Shown here in pieces: positions 42,967 to 52,801 of a stretch of 64,000 nucleotides of DNA. The notes beneath the pieces are model-generated. The model made no database searches and had not been told where the DNA came from. It saw nothing but the letters and a program-made list of their open reading frames with translations. Positions within the stretch are counted from its first letter, which is position 1; every line of letters starts with the position of its first letter. The stretch covers positions 1 to 64,000 of the forward strand of contig CAJNDT010000610.1 in the NCBI GenBank assembly GCA_905221615.1, in the 5' to 3' direction. Both the position numbers and the translations under genes were made by a program. The DNA is from Symbiodinium sp. CCMP2592. Its lineage: Eukaryota > Sar > Dinophyceae > Suessiales > Symbiodiniaceae.

Positions 42967-44346
42967 TCAGATCTTCGCAGGTAAGCATGCAATCTTTACC
43001 TTGCCGCTCGTAGATGCCCACATCTTCGGTATCTTGCCCTGACTGTCCTGTGCGGTCTTAGCAGGTCCTGCTTCAAGAAGCCATCTTGCAATCTCAGCTT
43101 CGCCGCTGGCAGCCGCAAAGACCAGCGCTGTACTTCCCCACCGGTCCTTTAACTCCCTGTCAGCACCAAAGTCCAAAAGCAAACGCACCTAGTTCATGGT
43201 TGGGATAGGATTAAAAAAAACTTAAATTGTTATTCCTTTTTGGGTTTAAGTACCCCCTAAACCCTAAACCCTAAACCCTGAACCCTAAACCCTAGACCGA
43301 AATATACAATGTTACCAAACTATGAGAAAGCCACGATCTCCTTGTGACCGGCCATGCAAGCCTCCATTAGAGCCGTGGTACCGTCACGGCCTGTCCAATC
43401 CTGCTTGGCTCAGGGTTTAGGGTTTAAGGTTTAGGGGTTTAGGGTTTTGGGGTTTGGGGTTTAGGGTTTAGGGTTTAGGGAATCCTGCTTGGCTCCGGCA
43501 GACAGCAGAAGCCGGACAACTTCAGTGTGGCCCTTGATGGAAGCTTCCATAAGACTGGTTTTGCCGTAAGGATTGATCGCATCTTTGTCTGCGCCAGCCT
43601 GGGTTCTTTTTAAGGAGTTCGAGCCAAGTTACGACAAAAAGGATACCGCATCACCGGCGTACTAGACATCCATATTAGGGCAGCTTTAAAATGAAACTCC
43701 TTAATAAGAGCCCTGCAGCCTCCAATAGCACTTGTGCAACCTCCACGTGCCCCTCCATCGATGCCCGCATGAGGGCCGTCAGGCCCCCGCGATCAGTCAA
43801 GGAATGATCCTCGGTTCTTTTCGATTCAACGCAGCTCTACTGGGACTTGAAACGACATCTGAAAGCATGAACCCTAACATTGTTGAGCTGTTGATTAAAA
43901 AAGCAAAAGCTAAAGCTTTAAGCCGCCGTCTTAGAAAACATCCAGGTGTCATAACCGGCATCCAGCAGCAATCGAACAATGTGGGCATGGCCGGCGGCAG
44001 ATGCGCACATGAGAGCAGTTCTACCGAAGGCATCTATAGAGTCCTTGTCTGTGCTTGCCCGCAGCAGCCATCGCGCTGCCTCAACCTCACCACTCGTGGC
44101 TGTAGCTCGCAGTTCGTCTGCAACTTCTGACTGCAGAGTCATCGGCAGCAGAACCAGCTGCAAGTCCATGCATGAACCCAGCTTGAAAGTATCATCCATC
44201 CGGCATCCATGATGGAAAAGTTGCTGAAGTGAAACTGGAAAGCCATTCCTCCTTCGCAAACAATGCTTCAAGGCCTTCACGTCGCTCAGCTCCACGTCAG
44301 GTATGGCAGCCAACTCTTCCCCAGAGAGCCTCCAAATGCGGAGCAT
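42967..44346 (-). CDS. Ubiquitin-like plus ankyrin-repeat protein, five exons
   Basis: Exons read on the minus strand: 44346-43951, 43809-43720, 43598-43485, 43400-43335 and 43188-42967. All four introns are phase 0, and splicing gives about 295 residues. Residues 1-70 (MLRIW, SGEEL, DVKALK, MDLQLVLLP) resemble a ubiquitin-like domain. About five ankyrin repeats follow, each with the T/S-A-L-M and LLLxAG signatures. Donors are GA, GC, GA and GT; every acceptor is AG followed by G. Proteins with this layout are common in dinoflagellates and probably mediate protein-protein contacts; the partner cannot be read from the sequence. The last exon may stop at TGA or may splice at GTAAAG after the residues STSGK, so the true C-terminus is uncertain. 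A family D MITE lies about 20 bp upstream of the ATG. Confidence 0.82.
43189..43334 (-). mobile_element. MITE family AA copy forming ankyrin intron 4 (GT-AG, 146 bp)
   Basis: The terminal inverted repeats (plus strand GTTCATGGTTGGGATAGG and ATGTTACCAAACTATGAGA) lie within a few bases of the donor GAGATC|GTGGC and the acceptor CTAG|GTGCG. Splicing joins HKEI to VRLLLDFGAD. The middle holds a telomere-motif tract. Family AA also occurs at 2171 and 63969. Confidence 0.78.
43401..43484 (-). other. Ankyrin gene intron 3: telomere-repeat intron (GA-AG, 84 bp)
   Basis: The intron is a 69-bp degenerate TTTAGGG tract (plus strand 43412-43480) flanked by two copies of AATCCTGCTTGGCTC (43397-43411 and 43481-43495). 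Removal at CAG|GATT on both sides restores SAGAKQDWTGRDGTTALM in frame. See the findings. Confidence 0.8.
43599..43719 (-). other. Ankyrin gene intron 2 (GC-AG, 121 bp), hairpin-bearing
   Basis: The donor is GGAG|GCTGCAGG and the acceptor is CCCAG|GCTGGC. The join gives LLEAGADKD, the expected ankyrin sequence. AGGCTG is repeated at the two junctions. The ends of the intron are inverted repeats (CTTATTAAGGAGTT and AACTCCTTAAAAAG), so this intron looks like a MITE-derived introner. Confidence 0.75.
43810..43950 (-). other. Ankyrin gene intron 1 (GA-AG, 141 bp)
   Basis: The donor is TAT|GACACC and the acceptor is ACCGAG|GATCAT. Joining the exons gives LLLDAGYDHSLTDRGG, which fits the ankyrin spacing exactly. 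The dinucleotide GA is repeated at both junctions. No MITE terminal repeat is evident inside. Confidence 0.7.
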
Positions 44347-44365
44347 CTCGCTGGCAAGCAGGCCA

Positions 44366-44470
44366 ACCCAGAGAGCCCAATACCCCTTAATTAGGGAATA
44401 TGGCTCAAATAATATGGGGCTTCATATTCTGATTTAAGCTATATTTCCTATTTAAGGGGTATTGGGCTCT
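44366..44470. mobile_element. MITE family D copy 11, upstream of the ankyrin gene
   Basis: ACCCAGAGAGCCCAATACCC to GGGTATTGGGCTCT; the last bases are missing where family X begins. Confidence 0.8.
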
Positions 44471-44476
44471 AAAATG

Positions 44477-44570
44477 GCGGTTCCTTAAGGCTCCAGTTCC
44501 CTAGATACTGGGTTAACTACTGTGTTACATACTATGAAGTAAACTACTATTTAAGTAACTGGAGCCGTGG
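44477..44570. mobile_element. Palindromic element, family X
   Basis: GGCTCCAGTTCCCTAG pairs with AAGTAACTGGAGCC. It joins the truncated end of family D copy 11 upstream of the ankyrin gene. Confidence 0.55.
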
Positions 44571-45005
44571 GGTTCGCTTGCACGAAGCTGGAAGCCCAAA
44601 ACGGCAGATTGAAAGCAGAATGACACTGCGACGGCATGCCAAGTCCTGACAGTGCTCTTCACTACTGACTATGACTGTTACTAACTACGTATTTTCGCTT
44701 CAACCTTGCTTTTCATCCACCCCTCCGCGTTTCCAGCAGCTGGTCATCTTATCTCGACGGATTGCGAAGCGTTTGCACAGGCAAACGAAGTCAGATGTAG
44801 CCAGTCCCATCCATAACCCTAAACCCTAAACCGTCACCAAACCCGGCACAAAGCATCAAGCAAGCCTGGAGCGAATGGGAGTTAACGAAGGCGCTTGCTC
44901 GTTTGAGGGTTTAGAATTTCCAGGGCCCATTATAGGGTTTACCTGACCCCCCAACAGCCAACCTTTTACAAGGAAACCATAAAAGAAAACCAACAAAAAG
45001 GCGGG

Positions 45006-45006
<1 letters not shown>

Positions 45007-45038
<32 letters not shown>
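45007..45038. repeat. TA dinucleotide microsatellite
   Basis: About 15 TA units. Confidence 0.93.
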
Positions 45039-45041
<3 letters not shown>

Positions 45042-45207
45042 ACAAATATGTTTTTTATAGGTATATAAAGTCTTGTAGAACTCTTGTAGAACCCTTACAG
45101 AATCTCAGAAACCCGTAAAGGAACCTTTTTGAAGGAACCCTTATAGGTAGCTTTCGGTTCCTTTAAAGGGTGCGGTCTGGCCTGGGCGTGACTGAAATTT
45201 TGGCCCC

Positions 45208-45318
45208 AACAAAGCACATAAGCACAAATTAGGATAGGGATGTCCCATATAACCCCCTATAATAAGGCCCAATGAGGTAGGGGTATCCCGATCAAATGCT
45301 TATGCTTATGTCCTTTTT
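45208..45318. mobile_element. Palindromic element with AGCACATAAGC ends
   Basis: CATAAGCACAAATTAGGATA pairs loosely with TATCCCGATCAAATGCTTAT. Confidence 0.5.
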
Positions 45319-45402
45319 GGGTCCCATAAAGACTTAACGTCAGTGGCGGTCTGGGCATTTCCGGCTCGCCGCACGGCAAGGTTTGGTTTAGGGTTGATGT
45401 AT

Positions 45403-45505
45403 AACCCAGAGGGTCCTACCATCACGGAACTAAGCCCCAAAAGACCATTCTAATCATGGCTTTGGGGGACCAAATCCATAACAGTGGTAGATACGGATCC
45501 TCTTA
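45403..45505. mobile_element. Element sharing the family Z left end
   Basis: TATAACCCAGAGGGTCCTAC matches the end at 41683; the right end is ACGGATCCTC. Confidence 0.45.
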
Positions 45506-45857
45506 TTGTCATTAGTATATTACTACTGTCAGATCATTGCTATTACTAACAATTACTATTACCTGTATTGTTGCAAAAAAGACGGTGCTCCGCCTTCTCT
45601 TCTCCTTCAACCGCAAGAAGCTTGGAAGCTTGCCTGGAAGTGGCTTTCCGATTGGCTTCAGCACGTCACAAGATTTGCGAACTTGCGTTGCTTTACCCGA
45701 TTTGCCGCGACCCTAATCCCTCAACCCTGGACCCTACAAATACCCTAAACCCCTAGACTTTGACTTGCAAATGCCGCAGCTTTCGACACCGCCGAAACCC
45801 AAAAGCATTTCGGCACTCCGGATCGTGAGCCGCCGCCTCCCTCAAGGTAGTGCTTCT

Positions 45858-45973
45858 CAGACCCCCGGGAGGATCCAAAAAGTAGATCCCTTAACGGGAG
45901 CTCCGCTACCCTATTAGTAGTATAGGGCCCCAAAGTAGGGGATCTACTTTCCAGATCCTCCCGCGGGTCTGGG
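45858..45973. mobile_element. MITE family F copy 3
   Basis: CAGACCCCCGGGAGGATCCA to AGATCCTCCCGCGGGTCTGG. Confidence 0.88.
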
Positions 45974-46456
45974 TTAGGCTTTATTCAGGGGTTCCTACAG
46001 GGTTCTAATATAGGGGCCTTAATAACTATAGAGGATTGCGAGTTTAGGGTTTGGGACAAAAATATAGGGGCTGTAACAACTAGAGTAGGGGTTTTGGGGT
46101 ATTTTAAACTATATAATCGTACTAAGGGACTCCCACGATAGTTTTGGTGATTATTACTTTCTAGATTCTCCGAGGGGCCGGGTGCGAACCTGAAACCTTA
46201 TGCCGTAACCCTTGCTTGAACTCTCTTCTTAAAAACCGGACCCACAAGGTTCAGACTTTCTAAGATAGACCAAACACCCCTAAACCCTAAACCGATTGCT
46301 CTCCCTTCCTTTGGCTATCTAGTAGAGCGCTCCAGCGTGTCTTGAAGTAACGGGCCAACATATCCGAGGCAAGCGATCCACACCCCGGCACCTCTTTACT
46401 GGGCTCTTGCTGAAGAGTTTCGTTTTAAGTTACAGGAATGGGGATCCATCGTGCAT

Positions 46457-46566
46457 CATATGGGTCGTTGTCAAAATTATGGCCCTTTTGGGTACCCTGA
46501 ATATTAGGTGCCGTATTATGATAAGGACCCCAAAAGGGACCATAATTTTGACAACCACCCATATGG
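46457..46566. mobile_element. MITE family K copy 2
   Basis: CATATGGGTCGTTGTCAAAA to TTTTGACAACCACCCATATG. Confidence 0.87.
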
Positions 46567-47385
46567 GTCTCCTTTAAATGATAATTAACGTAAATCGAAC
46601 TGCTACCTCCTCCACGAGGACCCTCTTTAAGGGTACCGCACCACTGTTTTGCTCCTATACGCTCCTGTAGTGCCAAACAGGCTTGTAGCACGTGTCCAGC
46701 CAACAACCTGCGGTACGTTGCGTCGACCCATAATATGTACAGCCCAGCTGAGCCCCAAAGCCTACAAACCTTATAAACATTAAGGGTTACTAGACCCCAA
46801 ACCCTTAATCCTAAACCTAACCTCTGAGCCCCTGAGCTGGAGGAGAAACGCCAAATTGATGTGTGTCGCAACTTGACCAATAACGCCTTCGCAATCGGGT
46901 TGTAAGTAAGGATACCCTTGTTCTGGGCTCTGGTTTTACCAATGCTGTCTTCGATCCTAATTTTCCCGAGCCCGCACTAAACACTACAAGCCTAAACCCT
47001 GTAAAGGCAAAGCACCGAAACCCATACGGCCACACTTTTTTAAACCGGAAACTCAATGAAACGATGGAGGAGCCATTGAAATACCCCATCAGCAAACACT
47101 ATAGAACAAATTCCAAAGAACATCCCTATCTAAGAAAACAAGCACTTTCGAAAGAACGTCGCCCACCTCCACCCGAATGAAAATGCAGCAGACAACTTAG
47201 TTGTTCAGTATCCTGGGGAAACTAACACCGGTTTGGATTGCAAAGGCCTGGGCTTGTGGTCCCAGAAGAATCTGTCGACCCGCGGTGCATTGGTCTCTGG
47301 GAGGTATGGTGATTCGGTCTCGGACTTCGAGACGCAGGCTTTGGTTTGGTGATAGTAGGAGGCTGAGGCCAGCCAGGATTGCATC
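46567..47385. other. Unique sequence, no supported gene
   Basis: Only shadow frames and one short CCCTAAA run; nothing recognised. Confidence 0.4.
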
Positions 47386-47494
47386 CCCAGAGACACCAAT
47401 ACCCCTAAATTAAGGAATCTACCTTAAATTATGAAAGGATGCTTCATATGGTTTAAGGAATACTCCTTAACTACGGGATATAGGAGTCTCTGGG
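47386..47494. mobile_element. MITE family D copy 12
   Basis: CCCAGAGACACCAATACCCC to ATATAGGAGTCTCTGGGT. Confidence 0.82.
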
Positions 47495-48007
47495 TCCCGT
47501 TGAGCTCGGTGGTGTCGGATGCTCGTCAGCGGCCCAGGGGACTCTCGGCCCACATCAACCCTCTTACAGTACCCCTATGGAAACCCTAAACCTCTAAACA
47601 CTAAACCCTAAACCCTAAAGATCCATTTAAGGAACCCTATTAGCTGCCTGTTTAGGGTCCCGTCTGAGATCCCCCCCCTAAGACGGCACCGAAAAAATGA
47701 CCCGCAAAGGGACCCTAATTTAGAATTACATACTTGTTGCGCTAGAAGGTAGGCCTTTAAGACTTTTTGGGGACTATAAAGGGGATCTACAAGGGTTCTA
47801 TACGGGCGTATACGGGTTCTCAGCAACAGCGTAGGTAACCTTTATAGGGTTTAATGTTTAGGGTACTATAGCAACTACATGTATACTGAACTTAGACCCC
47901 TAGCAAAAACACATAGTTTTAGCTGTTTCTTGGGGAGAACAGCATCCCAAGATTGAACAACATATTTCCAAGTACCACTAAGACAGCTTTTGAGAGAACT
48001 ACCCAAG

Positions 48008-48172
48008 TGTTCCTAAACCCTAAACCCTAAATAAATCCTAAACCCTAAACAAATCCTAAACCCCTATATAAATAAATCCTAAACCCTAAACCCTAAATAA
48101 ATCCTAAACCCTAAACCCTAAATAAATCCTAAACCCTAAACCCTAAATAAATCCTAAACCCTAAACCCCAAC
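48008..48172. repeat. Higher-order telomere-motif array
   Basis: A unit of about 25 bp (AAATAAATCC plus two CCTAAAC motifs) is repeated about five times. Confidence 0.9.
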
Positions 48173-48280
48173 TACCCAAGTTTTCGCCCCAAGCCGAGTC
48201 GCGCGAAGTAGGAGCCCTGGGATGACCAGAGGATTCCAGCACCGACCCCTGAAAACGCGGAGCGTTGCTTAGGGTTCCTT

Positions 48281-48350
48281 ACTTAGGGTTCCTATAAAGT
48301 ACCCTTAGTAGTATAGGGCTCCAAATTGGGGGATCTAGTTTCTAGATCCG
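48281..48350. mobile_element. MITE family F copy 4, right part
   Basis: CCTATAAAGTACCCTTAGTA to TTCTAGATCC, truncated at both ends. Confidence 0.6.
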
Positions 48351-48463
48351 GCAGGGGACTTAGTAAGTAGGTTATAAGTAGGGTTATAGTTGGGGTAACT
48401 CCATTTAGGGTACTTGTAGCTCTACTTATAACTTACTTACTAAGTCCACTGCCCATCCAAGTA
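48350..48463. mobile_element. MITE family C copy 6, left end fused to family F
   Basis: The left tip is replaced by the truncated right end of a family F element (TTTCTAGATCCGGCAGGGGA). Confidence 0.7.
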
Positions 48464-48464
48464 G

Positions 48465-48800
48465 GGTTCCTTTAAGGGTTCTATAACAGGGTTCCTTAGG
48501 GTTCCATTAAGGGATCTATAATAGGGTTCCTTATGCTTCCTTTAAGGGATCTTTAATACGGTTCCTTATGGTTCGGTCTTTCAAGGGGGATAGTATGGGG
48601 TTCCTTATGGTTCGGTCCTTTATGGGGGATAGTGTAGGGTTCCGTATGGTTCGGTCCTTTAAGAGGATAGTATAGGGTTCCTTGTGGTTCGGTCCTGTGA
48701 GGGCGAGAGTATAGTGTTCTAGAATAGGGTCCCCGTTTAAGGGGGTGGTATACTGTTCTATATTTAATTATAATGGTTCCTGTAAGGGTTCTGTAAAGGG
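48465..48800. repeat. Minisatellite of GGTTCCTTATGGTTCGGTCC units
   Basis: At least four units of about 45-50 bp combine GGGTTCCTTATGGTTCGG with TTTAAGGGGGATAGTA. They grow out of the dispersed TTCCTTTAAGGGATCTATA motif. Confidence 0.85.
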
Positions 48801-49048
48801 ATCTATAAAGGCCTAAGGGGTTAGGGCTTACGGTTTTGGGTTAAGGTTTAGGGTTAGGGGTTTAGGGTTTAAGGTTAGGGTTTGGGACTGCTTTTAAGAT
48901 CCTTTGAGCAATGGGGTGGCTTTGACAAGAGTGAAGGCTTGCAGCTTCGGGTCTTTCCTAATCAGGGAGCCATCCACGGAGCTTTCTTCCAGACCTTCTC
49001 GCGGAGTGGATCTGTTTGCCGCCTGGAAGCACATCGGTGGCATTCAAA

Positions 49049-49171
49049 ACCCAGACCCTCGGGAGGATCGAGAAAGTAGATCCCCTAATTTGAGGGCCCT
49101 ATACTACTAAGGGTACTCTATAGGAACCCCCATTAAGGGATCTACTTTCTAGATCCTCCCGGGGGTCTGGG
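49049..49171. mobile_element. MITE family F copy 5
   Basis: ACCCAGACCCTCGGGAGGAT to ATCCTCCCGGGGGTCTGGG. Confidence 0.88.
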
Positions 49172-49249
49172 AAACTGAGACGTCGGGTTTGCAAACGACA
49201 AGCGAGTGCGGCGGCGGTCGTTGGTTCGTGATCTGCGGCCGGAATCGGG

Positions 49250-49291
49250 GGTTTAGGGTTTAGGGTTTAGGGAAACCCTAAACCCTAAACC
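49250..49291. repeat. Head-to-head telomere-motif palindrome
   Basis: Three TTTAGGG units are followed without spacer by AAACCCTAAACCC. Confidence 0.95.
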
Positions 49292-49437
49292 ACTAGACCC
49301 TAAGCCCTAGCCCGCACACCCTAAACCCCTAAAGTCTAAACATCCAACATGTTTGCCCAATACATCATGAACCGCCTCTTTCGTAACCCGAAAAGTCGTG
49401 CACCTCTCGCCGACGGCTGAACTCTAAGCCCTACTCC

Positions 49438-49632
49438 CGAAACCCTAAAACCCTAAACCCCTAAAGCCCTAAACCCCGAAAACCCTAAACCCCCCAAACC
49501 CTAAACCCCTAAAACCCTAAACCCCTAAAACCCTAAACCCTAAGGCCCTAAACCCTAAAACCCCAAACCCCAAAACCCTAAACCCTAAAACCCTAAACCC
49601 TTGGACCCTAAACCCTTAAACTTAGGGTTTGG
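49438..49632. repeat. Interstitial CCCTAAA tract
   Basis: About 24 units with variants. Confidence 0.93.
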
Positions 49633-49682
49633 GGCTGGGCCCTCGAAGGTCGGGAGTTGAGGTGAGGTAGAGATCGATGCTG

Positions 49683-49909
49683 ACCCAGACCCCCGGAAGG
49701 ATCCAAAGAGTAGACCCCTTAATGGGGTTTAGGGTTGAGGGTCTAGGAGTTTAAGGGTTTAGGGTTTAAGGGTTTAGGGTTAGGGGTTTAGGGTTTAGGG
49801 GTTTAAGGTTTAGGGTAGATCCCTTGATGGGGGTTCCTATAAAGTACCCTTAGTCGTATAGTGCCCCAAATTAGCGGATCTACTTTCTAGATCCTCCCTG
49901 GGGTCTGGG
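49683..49909. mobile_element. MITE family F copy 6 split by telomere motif
   Basis: ACCCAGACCCCCGGAAGG to CTCCCTGGGGTCTGGGG, with an 87-bp TTTAGGG tract (49728-49814) inserted between 18-bp near-duplicates. Confidence 0.85.
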
Positions 49910-49921
49910 GATGTACCTCTC

Positions 49922-50006
49922 TACTTGGAGGGGACTTAGTAAGTCGTTGTAGGGTTATAATTGAGGTAACTCCACACCTAGTTTCTAAGTCCCCTGGACC
50001 TCTAAG
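49922..50006. mobile_element. MITE family C copy 7, internally deleted
   Basis: TACTTGGAGGGGACTTAGTA to TAAGTCCCCTGGACCTCTAA, about 85 bp long. Confidence 0.75.
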
Positions 50007-50394
50007 CAAAAAACCCAAACCCGCACCCACTCCCCCCGGACCTGCAAGAGAAGATCCTACGAAAAGGAGGCCGGGACCGGCGGCCAGGCAGGTCTGGCGG
50101 GAGGTGAGGCTGTAAAAAAGGGGCCTGAATCATTAGAATAGGGTTCCTTTCAAGGGGTGTATAAGGGTTAGTACAAGGGCTAGTACAAGGATCTAGTTTA
50201 GGGGCCTTAACAATTAGAATAGGGTTTTGGGGGCTGCTTAGTATAACTATAGTATAACATCCCACAAAACCATATTGTAATTAAGGCCCCCAAAATAGGG
50301 GGGGTAAAGCATGACTTAAAGACTTGACTAGGGCTTCTATTGGGAGGAATGCTTTGGGCTGAAGACGAACTCAATTCTCTGCCGATTTGTGATC

Positions 50395-50658
50395 TTATGG
50401 TTCGACCTTCGGTTGTTCGATGGTTTTTACACGGGACAGGCAAGCTATAAGGAAGGTGAAAATGAGCCTGAGTAAGACCGGATCAAGCCAACCACGGCTA
50501 CAACTGTCGCAAAGCTTTTCTCGTGATCTTTTCAGTACGGCCGTTTGGAGGTCAAGAGGGTTGCGGATTGAAGCTTCAGGGTTTCCGACGGACAGCTTGA
50601 AGTGCCACCGCAGTTCATTGTTGAAGGCTGTAAGGGGGTCCGAGTCAGAGTACTTCAT
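50395..50658 (-). CDS. Candidate exon, unknown protein, partly duplicated nearby
   Basis: The frame begins MKYSDSDPLTAFNNELRWHF and carries a hydrophobic stretch (VLLRLIFTFLIACL) near the C-terminus, a possible membrane segment. Its first about 20 codons and about 45 bp upstream recur in inverted orientation at about 51795-51890. The function is not recognised. Confidence 0.3.
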   Translation of the reverse strand: MKYSDSDPLTAFNNELRWHFKLSVGNPEASIRNPLDLQTAVLKRSREKLCDSCSRGWLDPVLLRLIFTFLIACLSRVKTIEQPKVEP

Positions 50659-50704
50659 GATCGATGCTACTCATGTGGCTTTCTCGCTTTAACCAAACAA
50701 GCCC
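50612..50704. repeat. Inverted duplication, copy 1
   Basis: It covers the start of the candidate exon at 50658 and its upstream region. The partner is 51795-51890. Confidence 0.82.
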
Positions 50705-51794
50705 TAAACCCTAAACGCCTCAACCCATAGTTCTATTCTGATTTATTGGGGCCATGTCTGTGGTTTGGCTTGTAGGCTGCCCAGCCAGAGTAAAGAGCAC
50801 CGATTCCACGATTTAGGGGTGTAGGATTTGTGAGGGTTGGGGGTTAGGCTTCAGTGTTCAATAAGGGTCTTGATGGTGCAAATAAATCGGGTCCGTTTAA
50901 GGGTCCCTTCTTAAGCCTACTGTTTCTGTAAATCCTGGGGTTTCTGGGTATATCATAATCTAGTGTACTTGAGTGTAACAGGGAACCCAGGGAAGGATCG
51001 TATTCGACCTACGAGCTTAACACTCTTAGGTGAATAAGAGAAACTTTCACATCGGGCACTTCCTTTTTGGGCGGAAAGTGCAACCTATATGGCTGGAGAT
51101 ACTGCTGTTCTTTTTAGGGTTCGCGATTTGGGAATTACAGAAAAACAATAGACCCCAGCGAATCCCAGATTATATGAATTGGTGAAGTGACCCTGGTTTC
51201 GGGTTTCGGATTCAGGGGTTTGGAGCTTGGTTTCGGGGCGGGAGCCCCTTGACTCAGAGCTGCCAAGGCTTTTAGCTCGGGTTTGACAGGGTTTAGGCTT
51301 TAGCGTTTAGGGCTTAGGCTTTTACAGGGCTTAGGGCTTCGGGTTCCACAGGGTTTAGGGTTTTACACGGTTTAGGGTTCAGGGTTGTGTAGGGTTTAGG
51401 GTTATGAACTGTTAATGTAAGGAGTTGCAATGAAGAGCGGAGTGCATCATGCCTCCACTGCTCTAAATCAAGTGATCACGCGGCACTATCCCTATAACCC
51501 TTAAAACTCCAGACCCTGCAATCGCTAAGCCCTGTCTAAGCCCTGAACCCCATAACCCCTATTGGTTGCGGGCTAGTCCGGATCGGGAGATTAGTTTCAA
51601 CGGGTGGGAGTGGAGGGCCACGAAGAGGAGTCCAGGCAGCAGCAAAGAAGGGAACTCGTGAGCAGGTACAATGCATCTAGAAAATCAGTTTTCGGCCAAC
51701 TCTGCCGGGACTGAGAAACTTTCAGGAGTTGGGATTGCAAGCTTTCCGAAACATTATTAGGGCTCAACACTCGACGTCCTTTTATCCCTGCAGG

Positions 51795-51890
51795 GCTTGT
51801 TTGGTTAAAGCAAGGAAGCCACATGAGTAGTATCGATCATGAAGCACTCCGACTCGGACACCCTCACTGCCTTCAACAATGACCCTAAAG
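51795..51890. repeat. Inverted duplication, copy 2
   Basis: GGTTAAAGCAAGGAAGCCAC and GATCATGAAGCACTCCGACT match the complement of 50704-50612 with scattered changes. Confidence 0.82.
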
Positions 51891-51942
51891 GTCCAAATCC
51901 CGAAGAATCATATACTCTCCCACATATTAACCTAGCTGACGA

Positions 51943-52054
51943 ATATGGGAGTTTCCGAAAATAAGGGCCCCTAACATCGTAGCCAAGATAGTAGGATCCA
52001 TTATTATAAGGACCCCCAAAATAAGGTATCCCTCATTTTCGGAAACCCTAATAT
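51943..52054. mobile_element. MITE family E copy 6
   Basis: ATATGGGAGTTTCCGAAAAT to TTTTCGGAAACCCTAATAT. Confidence 0.87.
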
Positions 52055-52147
52055 CTATAACTCAAGCACCTTAGTTCTTTGGGCCCTTTGGCCACTTAGA
52101 CCCCCTTTTGAAAACCATACCAACCCCTTGTTGAATCCTTGTGGAAC

Positions 52148-52260
52148 TACCCAGACCTTCCAAAATCCCTTATTTAAGGAATATACCTTAAATTATAATA
52201 AGATCCCTAATATGAATTAAGGTATATTCCTTAATTAAGGGATTTTGGAAGGCCTGGGTA
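52148..52260. mobile_element. MITE family D copy 13
   Basis: TACCCAGACCTTCCAAAATC to GATTTTGGAAGGCCTGGGTA, a near-perfect palindrome. Confidence 0.9.
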
Positions 52261-52599
52261 TGGAGCCCCCTTACTTACTGGGGCCTTAGGACCCGCAACA
52301 TAGAAGCCTAAATAATTACCTTTAGGGTCCCTTGTTCTGAATATACTACAATTGAGCCCAAAATACCCTTTTCAAACTACTAAGGCCCCTACAGTAGGGT
52401 GCAACTTCCGGCCTCCTCTGGCATTTTTGCTGGCTGCAAGGCCATGGCAAGGGGGAACCTGTCAAAGCCCATCGGTTGGGGCTTCGAATTTTGGGGCTGT
52501 AGGGTTTAGGGTTTAGGGGTTGATTAGGGTCTTGATATTGAAGCTACGGGTTTCAACGTGTTAGGGTGCAGGGCGACGCGGGCGTGTTGAGGATGGTGA

Positions 52600-52711
52600 T
52601 ACCCGGAGCCTCCAAGACCCCTCAATTAAGGCACATGCCTTCGTTAAACAACGTATAGTGGGATCAGTAATGATGATTTAAGGTATATTCCTTAATTAAG
52701 GGGTTTTGGAT
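52600..52711. mobile_element. MITE family D copy 14
   Basis: TACCCGGAGCCTCCAAGACC to TTAAGGGGTTTTGGA; the right tip is altered. Confidence 0.72.
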
Positions 52712-52801
52712 GGTTTTGGAGAACTGAGAACGTAGACTCGACACCAAGACCTTGGAGAATAGCTTGCACAAGCACGGCGTCAAGCAAATGGGCCTGAAGT
52801 C

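Noticed and set aside
46425..46880. 151-codon minus-strand frame
   Set aside because: Part of it translates family K and the rest has no protein motif; the composition matches repeats.
48008..48172. Regular spaced repeats resembling a CRISPR array
   Set aside because: Units are telomere-motif variants with no unique spacers, in a eukaryotic context.
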